Below, piece after piece: positions 46,292 through 60,200 of a DNA stretch of 64,000 nucleotides (position 1 is its first letter; every line of letters begins with the position of its first letter). Made by a program: the position numbers and the translations under genes. The notes beneath the pieces are model-generated. The model worked only from the letters and a program-made list of their open reading frames with translations, searched no databases and was not told where the DNA came from. Source of the DNA: Diphasiastrum complanatum (Eukaryota > Streptophyta > Lycopodiopsida > Lycopodiales > Lycopodiaceae); assembly GCA_029204225.1 (NCBI GenBank), contig CM055111.1, positions 1,136,453 to 1,200,452 on the forward strand. The letters run 5' to 3'.

Positions 46292-46990
46292 TGTAGTGGC
46301 TTTATTTCCTATCCTAAACTCAACCCAAGATCCAAGCACACAAGCATCAAGGAGATGAAGCTAGTCATCACGCGAAGGTTCGATCCCATGAGAGCGGTAG
46401 ATGATAAAACAAATCCAGCATGCATGGATGATCCACAATTAACTCTAAGATCCACTAACACTAAGCATTAACCCTACAACCAGTAACACTATCAATTGAC
46501 ACTACAATCATAACACTAAATTCATAATGATAAGCTTACTCTTTCTCTCTCACAAAAAGCATAAGAAAAAGCAATTTCAATAAACTTCAGATCCAACAAT
46601 CAATAAACACAACAAAAATATGAGATTTGGAAGAAAAGAGATAAAGAGAAAGGACATTCACAAATCCATTCCATAAGAGAGCCAATTTGCTTGTATTGAA
46701 ATGAAGATAGAACATGTTTCTCAAGCTTGAGTTACTTCTATTTATAGTAGAGCAGCCTCAAATCCTATTGGCCAATTCCTACCTCCCTAGCTATTCAAGC
46801 TTACAAAAGAGTGGGAACCCATTCAATAATTGGAGGAGCCAATTTGAAATTGGAATTTTATTCACTAACTTGACATTTAGGCCCTACAATATTAAAACTC
46901 CCGCAAAAAGGCCTAAAGTCTTTTTATTAACTTTCTAATAAGTCAAATAACTATGTGATCATTAGGTTGGACTTACACACGTAGCGTGCC
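46292..46990 (-). repeat. Gypsy LTR on the minus strand (copy B), with TATA box
   Basis: On the minus strand it ends CACTACA three to four bases before the PBS-like site 46287-46270. It shares about 310 bp with 34783-35095 and has a TATA-like CTATAAATAG at about 46748-46739. The outer (start) boundary near 46990 is uncertain. Confidence 0.55.
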
Positions 46991-47449
46991 AAATCCCTCT
47001 CACTTATTAACGAGAGTTAGGATTGTCGAAAATCATGAGGATGTTGGCAACAGAAGACTGAGTGAGCTTGGGTGTAGGATCGAAAGCACCACAATTAGCA
47101 GTAGAGATAATCAAGATGAATAATTCAGATAAGCGCAAATGAACAGTACAGTAGTGAGGCAGAAATTGCACTCTGATTAATATCAACAATGAGTACAATG
47201 GCTTGAAGTGATAACTTTAGCTTGTTGTTGAGCGTGATAATGCTGGCTACTCGAATTTTTCTTGAGAGAAGATTGATTGGTCATTAACTCAATTATAGAT
47301 CAGTCTGTTATAGCTGATTACAAAATATCTACTTGTAATATGTCAGTTTGTTAAATATCTATTTAGCATTTATTACAACCACCTATGTACAATAGTAGGT
47401 GAACTGCCATAAAGACTTCTAACAGTTTATTTGGATCGATTTTTTCCTA

Positions 47450-47700
47450 ATGGAAACAATCGACAAAGGTCGGTATACATGAGAAGTCGAAGTTGATGGA
47501 ATGAAGTAAGTCGGGTACTTCAAATACTTCGATGTCGGGTACCTTGATGAAGTAATTTGAGTACATGCATTTGAGAAGTCGGTGACTTCGATGTCGGACA
47601 CTTCGGAGATTAACATTTGATTATATACATGGTGAAGTTGAAGTCGATGAAGTTGGACTTCGGACACTTCAATGACTTCGAAGTCGATGGAGGCTAAGTC
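47450..47700. repeat. Degenerate ACTTCGA/TGTCGG-rich array
   Basis: About 250 bp built from variants of gaagtcgaNga and acttcgatgtcggNNactt, in both orientations. It may be part of the U3 region of the copia LTR that follows. Confidence 0.6.
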
Positions 47701-47759
47701 TTTTAGCATGCTCATTACTCCATGCATTTGGTCCTGAGCATTAAAATCTAAACTCCTTC

Positions 47760-49264
47760 TTAATGTGGATTCTGAAAAACTTATATCTTCAGATTTAACA
47801 TGTCGTTAAATCTGAGATGATGCTCCTTTGATAGAGCTTTAGTGAAGTAATCTGTGTTGTAAATTAAGCCCACAATTGTCTCCTTGGTGAATGACTAATT
47901 TTTATTTCATGATTCTTCCTGCACATTTATTGATCATTGATCTAGGTTCAGGTGAAACCAACTTTGGTTCTACGTCTGCTCATCTAATACCTGCAGGAAT
48001 CACAAACTTAGACAACCAATTTATTTGAAAATGTCTACAACGGACTTCCGGCTGATCTCCAGCAAAGGGTAACCAATCCTATCATAATTTCAAGTTCAGA
48101 TGTTAAGTTCAATTTTTTGAAGTCATTGAAGACTTGGCCATCTTCAAGGATTTCCACAAACTAGCATTTAGAACAAATCTATAGAAATACATTACTTTCG
48201 TGACAGTCTACAAAAATACTCCAAGTGTCGCAACAATATGCAGAAATGAACTATGTTTTCAACAACTTCGGCTTTTTTGCATTTCCCCAAAATGCAACAC
48301 TTGCATAGTTCAAAAGTTTAGCTTGTATAGTTCAAAAGTTTAACTGTTTTTCACACCTTCGGCCTTTTCGCATTTTCCCAAAAAATGTGAAGAGAGAGAA
48401 ATTTTTTGAAGGTCATCTATTTTAAACTATTTTAAAGACATCTTCGCTTTTTTTAGGGCACTTCCAAAAATTTGCAAAGTGAGAGAAAACCACTTCCCCT
48501 AAAATGCGAAGTGAGAGAATTTGCGACGTCCTCGTCCATGTCAACATTCCCTACGGGTTGACAATATACACTATGTACAATTGTCACAAAAGCCATATAC
48601 TTCCAAGTACAATGGCTTACCTAATTAGGTGACAAACATTTAATGTAGTTAATACATGGATGCAATCTATAAATAGATCATCCCGACACAGATTACACAA
48701 GACGCTCTGTCCATGAGATGTATTTTTTGAGCCTCCCAGTTATGCTGTCATTCTGGTTGTAATTGCTATTTGATTGTGCTTCAGTGTAATATAGCAACAA
48801 CATGCTTTTCTATCTGATAATGTAGATGAATGCTTGTTGTGATTGGATGCACTTTATCGTTGTTTGATCGTGCTTGTTTACTCACTCTGATCACAACACA
48901 GACGTCAACGACTCCTCAGTTTCTGATCAAACGATGGCTTTTGTTGACGCTTGAGGAACTCGGGATATCATACTGCTCTTTCCATCTATTTCAAAACCAA
49001 ACTTCTCATTGAATCCATTTTTCAGGAATACCACACACAAACCATTTCTTATCTCTTCGGTGGACTGTACTCTCATTTTTGTGAGTATAAATTCATTTTT
49101 AAGATCCTGTTGGGCCATTAGAACACTTAAAACTGTGATTATATTTAGCATAAGCTTTTTATTAGACTGTTTTTGCATCTAGCAGCTGATTGTAATGGGA
49201 GAGCTGTTCGCAATATTCCTGCTCTCTTCTTCATTCACATTTTTCTATCTCCCTTGCCCCATCA
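47760..49264 (+). repeat. Probable 5' LTR of copia element 4
   Basis: It ends in CA at 49264 just before a PBS, tggtatcagag at 49268-49278. A TATA box (tataaata, 48668-48675) lies about 600 bp upstream of the end. The left boundary is not defined because no second LTR is present. The U3 part has repeats of aaaatgcgaagtgagagaa type at about 48290-48520. Confidence 0.55.
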
Positions 49265-50012
49265 GATTGGTATCAGAGTGTAGCTCATATAAACCGAGAG
49301 ATTAAGTGTGTTCTATTTGTATTACTATTAGTATGTCTCATATAGGTAGCTCTTCGTCCTCATTATCCAACGAGACTAGAATCATTGACAAGTTCAATGG
49401 TTCTAACTTCTACATCTGGAAGTTAAAACTCCGGATGATGTTGATAGATAGAGATCTTTGGGATGTAGTAGAAGGTGCTGACCTAAAACCAAAAGATGGT
49501 GATCAAGCAAAGGCATGGAAGATCAAAGATCAAAAGGCGGATTGAGTGTGAGACATGCTAAGGCTCCCAAATATCCCACATTACCACATGCAAAACCTCT
49601 AAGGATGCATTAGATTTATTATCAAATCTCTATAAGACTCATGATGTAACCACTAGATTACATCTTAGAAGGAAGTTCTTTACTCTTAGCATGTTTGATT
49701 CTACTGCCATCACTTCTCACATCAACAGCTTCAAGTCTTTATTGGATCAGTTATCAGTTGTAGGATGTCTAATCAAGATGATGATGTTGTCATGAACTTG
49801 CTTTCTTCTCTTCCAAAGTCGTATGAACACTTTGTGGTGGTGATCTCCACACAACCAGACCTCACTCTTCAAAAGGTGATTGGTCATCTTCTTCAAGAAG
49901 AAATACAAAGAAAGACCATCGGCCCATCCATCAAAGACAAATCCATGGTCCTGTACACGTGGAGCCTCATGATCCCACATTATCCAAAATTATTGTTTAT
50001 ATTGTAAAAAAT

Positions 50013-51250
<1,238 letters not shown>

Positions 51251-52639
51251 AAAATAGTGTTTGATAGAAAATTTATATTAGCTTTGTTTACAGCTAGGCG
51301 ATGTACTATTTTAGATGAGAATTCAAAGGAAATCCTCTTTGCTTACAGAGAAGGAAATTTTTACATACTGAGCCACGATGTTGCACTTTCTGTGAGTTGT
51401 TCAAATGCTAATTTATGGCATAAAAAATTAGGACATCTAAACATGTGTTCAATCTTTTATATGCATCATAACAAAATGGTCAAGGACATGAATACAAAAT
51501 GCTATTACTACAGCTAATCAATCTGATTGTGAAAGTTGCTTATTAGGCAAACAATCTAGGACTAGTTTTCCAAGAGGACAGGCCAGAAGAGCCAAGTCCA
51601 TTCTGTCACTGATTCACAATGACTTATGTGGTCCTATAAGCGTACCTTCCTTGGGTAAGGCTCTATATTTTATTACATTCATTGATGACTACTCCTATTT
51701 TAACATTGTAATATTCATTAAAAACAAGTTAGAAGCATTCATTTGCTTCAAAGAATTCAAGCAATATGTTGAGAATCAGACTAGTCAGAAAATCAAGGCA
51801 CTATGGTTTGATTCAGGGGGAGAGTACCTAGCAAATGAGATGAATGTCTATATGTCGTCATGTGGCATGCACCATTAGTTTACTACCAGCTACACTCCTC
51901 AATGGAACGGAGTAGCTAAGTGGAAGAACCGCACGATGGAAGCTGCATGATCCATGACAGCCAACGGCCATTTACCTCAAACATTATGGGTAGAAGCAAT
52001 CTCTATGACCTGCTATCTACAAAACTACTCCAGCACTAAAGCAATTGATTCCAAGACATTGTTTGAAGCCTACTACGGATACAAACCAAGCTTGAAACAT
52101 CTACGTATTTTCGGATGTCTCTGCTATGCACAAGTGCCATCTGATCTAAGGAAGAAGCTGGACCCAATAAGCTGTAACAACATCTTCATCGGCTACTCAA
52201 CGTTGCATAAAGCGTATTGCATCTATGATGTTGATTCAGGTCAGATATCAGTCAGCCATGATGTTGTCTTTCTTGAAGACAAGTATCACGATTTCAAGTA
52301 GAAGTAGCCGATGCAAGAGTATGCCACAACAACTCCACCATCCATCGTTAGGCAACAACCTATGACTGTTCAGACAAAGGAGTTTGTCCCAACAACTCCG
52401 CTTACCATCGATGGGCCCAGACCCACGATTGTTCAGCCACAAGATGCTACGATCCAGTCATTCACCAAGGAGAATCATCCACTCAAGCATCTGTAGTTCG
52501 AAGGTCTACAACACAACGACAACAACCTGATCGTTTTGTCCCTCAAACGTTCATCAGTCACGATGAACCTGTCACAATTGCAGAAGCTCTGTCAATGCTC
52601 AATGCAGACAATTGGAAGGCTGCCATGGATGCTTTTTGA

Positions 52640-53617
52640 GTTGTTATAGTTGTAGCATAGCTATATTTGTCATTAATGCTCATTTGATTCATTTTTTACT
52701 ACAAAATTGTGGATGGTTAGTCTTCATGAAGGTATCAAAAGTTTTTTGATCTCATGCAAAATGTTTCTTTTGAAATATTTAAAAGTGCTACAACTAGGAT
52801 TATTTTTTATTGTTAATTTCATTTATTTATGATGTAGGAATTATGTTGTGACTTACAAAATCTAGTTGTAAGGAATTTTTTAGCATAAAATATTATTGCT
52901 CTCTAGAAACTGAGAAAAGATTTAATATTCTGACATTTCATTTGTATTTTGATTTATTTGGTCATTGACAAATGTCCAATTTTGTAGAACACCTCGACAG
53001 ACAAGTCTCAGTTCTACTAACGAACTATACAGTTTAATCGACAAAGGTTAAGAAATCGAATTTGAAAGAATCGACATTTATTTATTCGAATCAACCAATG
53101 ATGATTCGATCATTGTTCATTCGACATTTATTTATTCGACCTTTATTTTTGTTCGATAGATAAACGAATTTGAAAGATAAACTATCGAACCTTGAAACAA
53201 AACATCATTGTATGTCAACCGTTTTAACGGTTAGATTAACTGTTTATAGAAGGAAGAAGACCAAGAGACTCATCCTGTGACAATATAAATACATGTACAC
53301 TTACTCATTGTAAGTAAGGTAGAAAGACAAAAGAAGATAGAAGAATCAGAATCACTAGATTAATTTCTACTTCATTGGTGTTTCATACTTGTTTCTGGTA
53401 GAATTCAAGATCAAACATCATAGATGTTATGATTATCTGAAATTATCTATCATACTCATACACATGTTTAAATCTGCACGCTTTATTCAATCATAATAGA
53501 ACCTGCTCTATTAGTATATAGGCCAGATTTAGACATGATTGAAGACGCTGATATTTGTTTGATTTATTTGAACTTTTATCACGTTCTCTGAAGGAAAATT
53601 TCCATTGTTTTTCCTAT
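52640..53617 (+). repeat. Probable 5' LTR of copia element 5
   Basis: It lies directly before a PBS variant, tggtatcaaagc at 53620-53631, with a TATA box (tataaat, 53284-53290) about 330 bp upstream of the end. It starts where copia element 4 is cut off, so element 5 probably inserted there. The U3 part is rich in TTCGA repeats at 52990-53180. Confidence 0.55.
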
Positions 53618-53799
53618 AGTGGTATCAAAGCACCCTTCAACTGTCGTATCTGAGCAACCGTCCAGGTTACTCGACAAGAGTGTGTTCGAGTGTTAAAGCT
53701 CAACAACATCATTGTGGTGTCAAAGAGCTTACTTATAGAAATTCAGAAGATTTGAAGGTGTCTTCAATCAGCAGCATTTAGTCTAAGATCAGTAGGATC

Positions 53800-54935
53800 T
53801 TGGATATAGAAGGTTCAAATTATCTAGTTTGGAAGTTAAAAAATTCACTCATACTAAAGGGCGAAGATCTTTCGCAATGGGTAGTAGATTCAACAGAAGA
53901 GAAGCTAATTACTCCTAGAAAAGAACTTCGTGAATGGAGAGAGAAAAATGACAAAGCTATAGCGATTATTGCATCTTCAGTGAATGACAACATAATGCTA
54001 GATCTTTCTTCAACTTCGAATGCAAAAGAATTGTGAAAAATATCGCAAACCAGAAATGAGATTCGATCATAGAATCAAATCATGTTCTTGGAGAACCAAT
54101 TGACTTACCTACAATGGGACGACAAAGATCTGACCACTATCATGCGAAAAATAAAGGATCTATTTTTTTCTTTGCAAAATTCCAACACAGAAAATGCTAT
54201 CTTGAAGGAAAACAACTTGGCTATTTTCTTCAAGCCCTACCCAAGTCATTCCATACAACTCAAACTTTACTGGCGAAAGATTCATCTATGACGCTTCAAA
54301 AGGCGATAGATGGAGTCAAATAGGAAGTAGAAGCTCACGGACACTATGATGACAATTATGGTGATTCGGAAAAAGCTCTATATACTTAGAAGAATCAATC
54401 TTTGAAGAAGTCTCAGTCTAAGAGGGAGTCATCTCAAAAGGCTGATAGCAATCGAAGAAAGAATGAAAATTGTTCAGACAAATCCAAGACAAATGATCGA
54501 CAATCAGGTAAACCACATTCAAGAGATTCTGGTGATAAAATGATTTGCAACAGATGCAAAAGATCAGGTCATACAGAAGACAAGTGCTGGTTGAATCCAA
54601 AGATTGATTGTATTTATTGTCATAAACATGTTCATGCAACAGTAGACTATTATCAAATAATCGAGGTATTATGCATACGAAGACTGCATCATACACACCT
54701 CAACACAATGGAATTGCAGAATGAAGAAATTGTACACTAATGGAAGCTGTCAAGTGTATGATGGCTCATGCGAAAGCACCAAAGCAGCTGTGGGTGGAAG
54801 CAGTGGCTACGTGGAACTATTTGCAGAATCAAATTCTAAAATCCATAATACTGGACAAAACTCCTCATGAATTATGCCTATTCGAAGCCAGATCTGGCTC
54901 ATGTTTGGACATTCGGATGTTGGAAGCAAACATAA
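53800..54935 (+). pseudogene. Copia element 5: gag and integrase C-terminal part joined by deletion
   Basis: Gag of a third copia lineage is read from 53800 (IEGSNYLVWKLKNSLIL) with stops and shifts, and reaches a Lys/Ser-rich basic region and the knuckle CNRCKRSGHTEDKC (about 54547-54588); a second degenerate knuckle (CIYCHKHVH) follows. At about 54655 the sequence jumps to the third catalytic region of integrase (PQHNGIAE) and continues through AVKCMMAHAKAPKQLWVEA to about 54935. Protease and most of integrase are missing. Confidence 0.8.
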
Positions 54936-56970
54936 TAATGGAAACACCAAAATCTCCAAGGCGCGTCAAGCGAGGAGAACAGATCAAGCGAGAAGCGAAG
55001 TAACCAAGAAACAGAACAACAAGAAGGGCAGGGTAGCCAACAAGCTTAAAAAAATACTAAGGAAAGTAAGGGATACACTATCTTAAAAAACACAAGCATA
55101 AGAGGTAGCAAAAGGGTGGGAGAAGAGAGGAGCCATGAATAGACAATTGCTCATATTTTTAGAGAGAACCTGCCCTAAAACCAGTTCTATAGCCATTGAA
55201 ATGGCTTCACATATCCTTTCCTGAGATGGCTTTGCTCCCTTCATGCTCTCAAGCAGTGCATATACTTGCAAACGAGCTGCCATCATCCTCTCTGACGGCG
55301 CCTGCCATCGACATCCACTCCTCATCGCCCTAGATCTGCTCGTCTAAGAAAATCTTATGCTACATTCTTGGAATGCCAAAAATTAATACACATTTTTGTT
55401 ATGAAATGCAAAAGATGTAGACTCTTTGCCATCCCTCCTTGGTCAAGCATGGATGTGGCTAGATCAACAATCTCTTGACCATAGGGTAATACTTTATTTA
55501 ATGGTCATTCATAATATTAGACATGGAATGGTTGATTGAATCACAATGTTTCGTAGTCAATTGCAATGAGACATATGTGCAACGTATTTGAACACCTGCC
55601 ATTTTAACTAACCTATTCATCACATTGGATAAATTTTCAAAAGCTACCTCTTTCCCATCCATTTTAAGTTGGAAAGGCAGCATATTGTCTTAATGAGGGG
55701 ATGACTATGCTTATAGGTGAGCCATTTCACGTCAATAAATTGTACACATGTGAGAGTGGAATACTAGAATATATTGAGTCAAACAATTTATCTTAGAACC
55801 TACACAAAGTTGTGACATATATGATTAAATATTGCAAAATATTTAAGGAAGGAGGCCATGGACAATTGATGTTGGCTCTTAAACTTAATGAATATGACAT
55901 GATAAGTATCACTTTTATGAATAGAGCATTATGCAATATTGGAAATGTTGTATAGGATTTACTTTGTAGTGTTCGATCGAATCTTGAAATATGGTGATTA
56001 ACAGTGTTTTATGTATATTTCAATCTTATCTATTATAATTTATTATGCTTACATCAAAGTAATAGTATTAGTGTTCTAGTATGTTTGTTTCTTTTTCAAG
56101 TTTTTAAAAAAGACCATGTTATACTGTCATGGATTTTGTTTACAGCAAATTATGCTATGATTATTGAAGAGCACCTAGGTGGAAATAAGCTATTTGTGCA
56201 AAACTATTGCATTTTTCAAATTTTATGACATTTTGTATGTAATTTAAAAAGATTGAAATGCATATATAATGTTTCACATGGAAAAAAATACTAAACATCC
56301 ACGTTTGTATTGTATGAAAAATTGTGAAGATTTGAAATGTGACAAGATCATGAGTTGGTCCAACAAGAGATCAAGATTATTCAAACTTCAACTTATAATT
56401 TTGTTGATTAACATTCACATATGCTCATTGTATGTTGAGGTTCAAAAACTTGATTTATAGTCGTATCTTATAAATCCTTCTTTAAAATTGGAAATGAGAG
56501 ATTAGAAAGGGTACTTTTGAAAGCAAGTTTGCACAAGAGAATGCAAAATAGCAAAAAGTGAAACCATCAAGCTAGTCAGGGAACATTCCGAATAAGACAT
56601 CCATTGGTGGTGCAAAAGCTAGAAGAATTTTTTTTTTTAAAATTCCACCAAAAAGTTCATGAAATTGACCACAAATTTGGCAATTCTCATAGACCATCTA
56701 GTTAACCGAATCATAAAAAGGAGAAAACTCTTCACAAAAACATCAAGCATCACTAGCAACTATAAGCTCAAGGTAATCAATACAAGCTAAATTTTGATTA
56801 GGGCTTTGTGTAGGTACTAGCCCATCAATCTAGTGATATAGAAAGAGAAAGACCATAAAAGAAATGGTTAAATCTTGTATTTCTAACTCTCTCGCTCGAT
56901 GATTAACATTTACAAAACTAGTAAAACACTGATGAAACATGTTTCCATGCTAGCATATCAACATCATTAA
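54936..56970. other. No firm gene; weak minus-strand exon candidates at 55083-55683
   Basis: On the minus strand 55498-55683 and 55083-55325 read protein-like, non-repetitive sequence (for example MDGKEVAFENLSNVMNRLV and RLQVYALLESMKGAKPSQE). The second has an AG before it (ATCTAG) and a possible donor GGGCAG/GTTCTC. I cannot name a family, and the two are not joined by obvious splice sites. The remainder is AT-rich and featureless. Confidence 0.3.
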
Positions 56971-56974
56971 GTTT

Positions 56975-57990
56975 CAAATTATAAGTTTTATGTCAAGTTT
57001 AGTTCTAAAGAACTCAAACTTATCTTTGCTTAAGGATTTGGTAAATATATCAACTAGTTAAATCATTATGCTACAATGAGTCACATCCACAATATTTCAT
57101 GTTAAAATGGTACTTCAATTTAATATGCTTCATCTTGTCGTGAAATACTAGACACTAGTTATATGTGGCTTTGGTTGTTTTTGAACACGATTGTGCTTTG
57201 CATTTGCCCGCATACCAATTTACTAAGTATTATGGAAGGAGCCGTGCAGAGGCCATTCTGCCTGGTAAGGATTTCCAAAAAAAATTGGGCGAGGCCCGTA
57301 GGGGCCGAGCCTAAATTTTTTTGGAAAGCTGAACCGGGCAGAATGGCCTTTGCCCGGCTCATTCCATTGCATAATGGATACCTGAAATTTTTTCATAAGC
57401 ACTTTGTGAAGCATAATAGGCAGGTTTGACTTTGACTAACCAACACAAATGTGCCACTTGGCAGTTGTACGGAATCCGTACGGGTGGGCACAGACAAGCA
57501 GAAAAAAAAAGTGCGGAATCTGCCTTTCAAAATAACACACATTTTCTACTTTTTAATTTATCTAAAAATGGGCGTAATATGCCATTACTTAATCGTTGTA
57601 GTCATACTACTTCTTGGATTGCTAAACCCAATGCACTATGTTCATTAGTAAAAAGAGATATAATATCATGTGTCTTACTTGACCAAGAGAAATGATTGCT
57701 ACCAATGCTAAAAAATATAACTTGTGGTTGATCTCCTATCATTAATTCTGCCAGCCCAATTGGCACCAACATAATCCTGCAACTTAGACAAACCATATTA
57801 TGTGGAGTAAAGTAGAACACAATTAGGTGCTCCCTTCCATTACTTCAACATTCTTTTGGTTGCTTTCAATCAATAATCAATGATGGGTGCTGCCATAAAT
57901 CTACTGACCAAACTCACAGCATAACAAATGTCCAGTCGTAGCATGGTCAAGGCTTGAAGGCGAGCTTTGTGATCTGCCCAAGAGCGGCAA
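56975..57990 (-). pseudogene. Copia RT/RNase H remnant, interrupted
   Basis: The minus strand reads, from about 57990: a DICYAVSLVSRFMAAP block of the RT-RNase H linker, a FSIGSNHFSWSSKTHDIISL block of RNase H (to about 57602), then an inserted repeat (57592-57236), then CGQMQSTIVFKNNQSHI and a DIFTKSLSKDKFEFFRTKL-like end near 57010 in shifted frames. It is a decayed copia 3' part. Confidence 0.78.
57236..57592 (+). repeat. MITE-like composite repeat, left copy
   Basis: About 350 bp: a 130-bp hairpin with arms GGAAGGAGCCGNGCAGA / its complement (57236-57366), then sequence starting TAATGGATACCTG. It is inverted relative to 57998-58357 and is inserted in a copia RNase H remnant. Confidence 0.85.
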
Positions 57991-57997
57991 TCCAAAA

Positions 57998-58357
57998 CCG
58001 TAATGGATACCTGTGGCATATTATGCCCATTTTCAAATAAATTAAAAAGTAAAAAATGCATGCATTTTTTTCAAAGGCAGATTTTGCTTTTTTTTTTCTG
58101 CCTGTCTCTGCCCGTCTGTACGGATTCCTTACAATGGCCACATGGCACATTTTTGTTAGTCAGTCAGTCAAAGTCAAACCTGCCTATTATGCTTCGTAAT
58201 GTGCTTCTGAAGAAATTTCAAGTATCCATTACGCAATGGAAGGAGCCGGGCAGAAGACATTTTGCCCGGTTCGGCTTTCCAAAAAAATTTAGGGCCGAGC
58301 CTAAATTTGTTTGGAAAGCCGAACCGGGCAGAATGGCATCTGCCCGGCTCCTTCCAT
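57998..58357 (-). repeat. MITE-like composite repeat, right (inverted) copy
   Basis: This copy keeps both ends of an inner element bounded by TAATGGATACCTG (57999) and CAAGTATCCATTA (about 58234), followed by the hairpin GGAAGGAGCCGGGCAGA... (58240-58357), whose two 50-plus-bp arms pair almost perfectly. Confidence 0.85.
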
Positions 58358-58429
58358 AATACATTAGGTGTCTTGAGCGAAGTAAGAGAAGTTTTGCGGG
58401 GAGTTTTTTTTTTTTCGGCCTATTGGTAG

Positions 58430-58653
58430 ACCAAGAGCATGAACTTCCCTTGGAGGAGCACCGTGACAGGCTAGAGCAAGATTTGCAGAAGGAAAGAGAA
58501 GAGTCGAAATTAACATACATTTCACCATCAAAGATGATCAGCAGGGATGGGAATTCGTTAGTTAATTCCCAGAGGATGCAAGCTTTAATATGCGGCGAAA
58601 AGTGGGACACTAGGTCGTCCTCAATGTCTAAAACTTTGCCTAAACTGGAGCAG
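58430..58653 (+). CDS. Possible isolated internal exon, unidentified coiled-coil protein
   Basis: 224 bp open in one frame, preceded by a T11 tract and ttggtAG and followed by CAG/GTAAAA, so it has good splice signals on both sides. It encodes 74 residues: a charged helical start (EEHRDRLEQDLQKEREESK), then a Ser-rich stretch (YISPSKMISRDGNSL) and SMSKTLPKLEQ. It is not a known repeat family to me and could be a host-gene exon with long introns or a captured fragment. The frame on the opposite strand (58218-58670) is considered its shadow. No neighbouring exon was found. Confidence 0.35.
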
Positions 58654-60200
58654 GTAAAAAAATGAGGCATTTCAGTCTGGCAAGGAAGAACGGGATCGAG
58701 AGATGGATGGGAAGAAAAATAGAATCAACATTCTGGAGATTGAAGTTCTTACCAAATTTGAACACATGAACAATGGAAATTTTGAATTTAAAAGGAGAAG
58801 ATAGAAAAACCGCACTAGCATCCTCATTGGATCCGAAGTGAAGGAGGATGCAGTTGGCAGCTAATCAAAGTCAAGAAAGTTATTGGAACATGGGATAATG
58901 CAGAAGTTGATGAACTCTTTGACAAGAGGCAGACCTGGATGTAAAGCTCCAAAGAAAAGAGCCACAGAAGAATCAAACAAGAAAGGTTGAGATGCGCTAA
59001 GAGCAACGGGAAAGAGAGTGAAAAAGAACCATCGACAGACTTTCTAGATTCAATAGACCTTTACTTTCTTGAAATTAGCCCACCTCTCCTCGTGAGGAAG
59101 GAGGGACGGAAGGGGCCTAGGTTTAGAATTTAGGACTTCTAAATAGCTGAGAGTAGAGTTGACAGGGGCTGAGAGGGGGGGGAGGCCTTGGGGTTAGAGC
59201 GGAATATTGTTAGGAGCGCTGAGAAAACCGGAGCAGAGGCTATCCTGTCTTGGCTAGAGCGAGGAGAAAGCCTATTTGTAGAGGAGAAGGGGACCACATT
59301 GCCACATTTCTGGGAACGAAAGGCCATCAGTGGCAACTAAGTAACAGCACAAAAGCAAAAGAAAAGCTTGAGAACACACTTTCCAACGTAGCAAAGCAAG
59401 GAAAGAGTTGAAAACCACAACCTCCAACCAATATAGATAGGAAAGTGTTGAAGAATACAGCCGTCAAACAAGAAGAGCAGGAGCAGAGCGGAATCACCTT
59501 GGTGGAAGTGTATTAAAAAACATAGACTTCAACCTTAAGGGAATGGAGCTGATCGGTGCCTCCTGGGGATAAGAATCATAGCAGAGGATGGAATCATGGT
59601 GGAAGTGTCTTGAAAAACACAGTCTTCGACCTAAAGGGGATGGAGCAGAGCAGTACTTCCTCAGGAAAGGGAAGAATCCAGATTAGCGCTTCGAAAACAC
59701 CACGGAAATGACAACAAGAAGGGATCTCCAGGTGAAGCAAACAGGTACTAATCACAAAAATGACAGCACTAGGGGATCTCCAGGTGAGCAAACAGGTTCA
59801 GATCAACATAGAGCACGCGATCCAGACCAGGGCCTCTCGCCTCGCTCCCCTCGCTCAGCTCCACTCTGCCCGCCCGCAAAGGCTGTATTCAGCTATTTTG
59901 GGCCATTTCCAAGGTTTGCCTTCAATTAAGGAGCACAAAGGCACCTCCCTTTCCTCTGTAAAAACAGGAAAAACTGAGATTACCGAGGGGAAAGGTTGCC
60001 CTCTAAGGGTGGAAGGGCCGAGGATGCATCCTTCCCTGCCATAATTTCTGTGGTTACTTTTTTTTTAAATTCTTTTGCCATTGGTTTACATGGACCTTCT
60101 GGTTGGAATTTGAAAAAAAAAAAACATAAGGAAGAGGCACATAGATTCCATGCACGGAGGCGCCTCCCTTTTCTTCATGAAAAGGTAAGAACGTAGATTA
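58654..60200. other. No gene seen; short direct repeats
   Basis: At 59502-59567 and 59599-59665 a block starting gtggaagtgtNttNaaaaac repeats, 97 bp apart. At 59706-59745 and 59758-59796 a block with gggatctccaggtga repeats. Purine-rich overall. Confidence 0.5.

Noticed and set aside
58218-58670. 150-codon minus-strand frame
   Set aside because: It spans the MITE hairpin and the antisense of the better-supported exon 58430-58653, so it is most likely a shadow frame.
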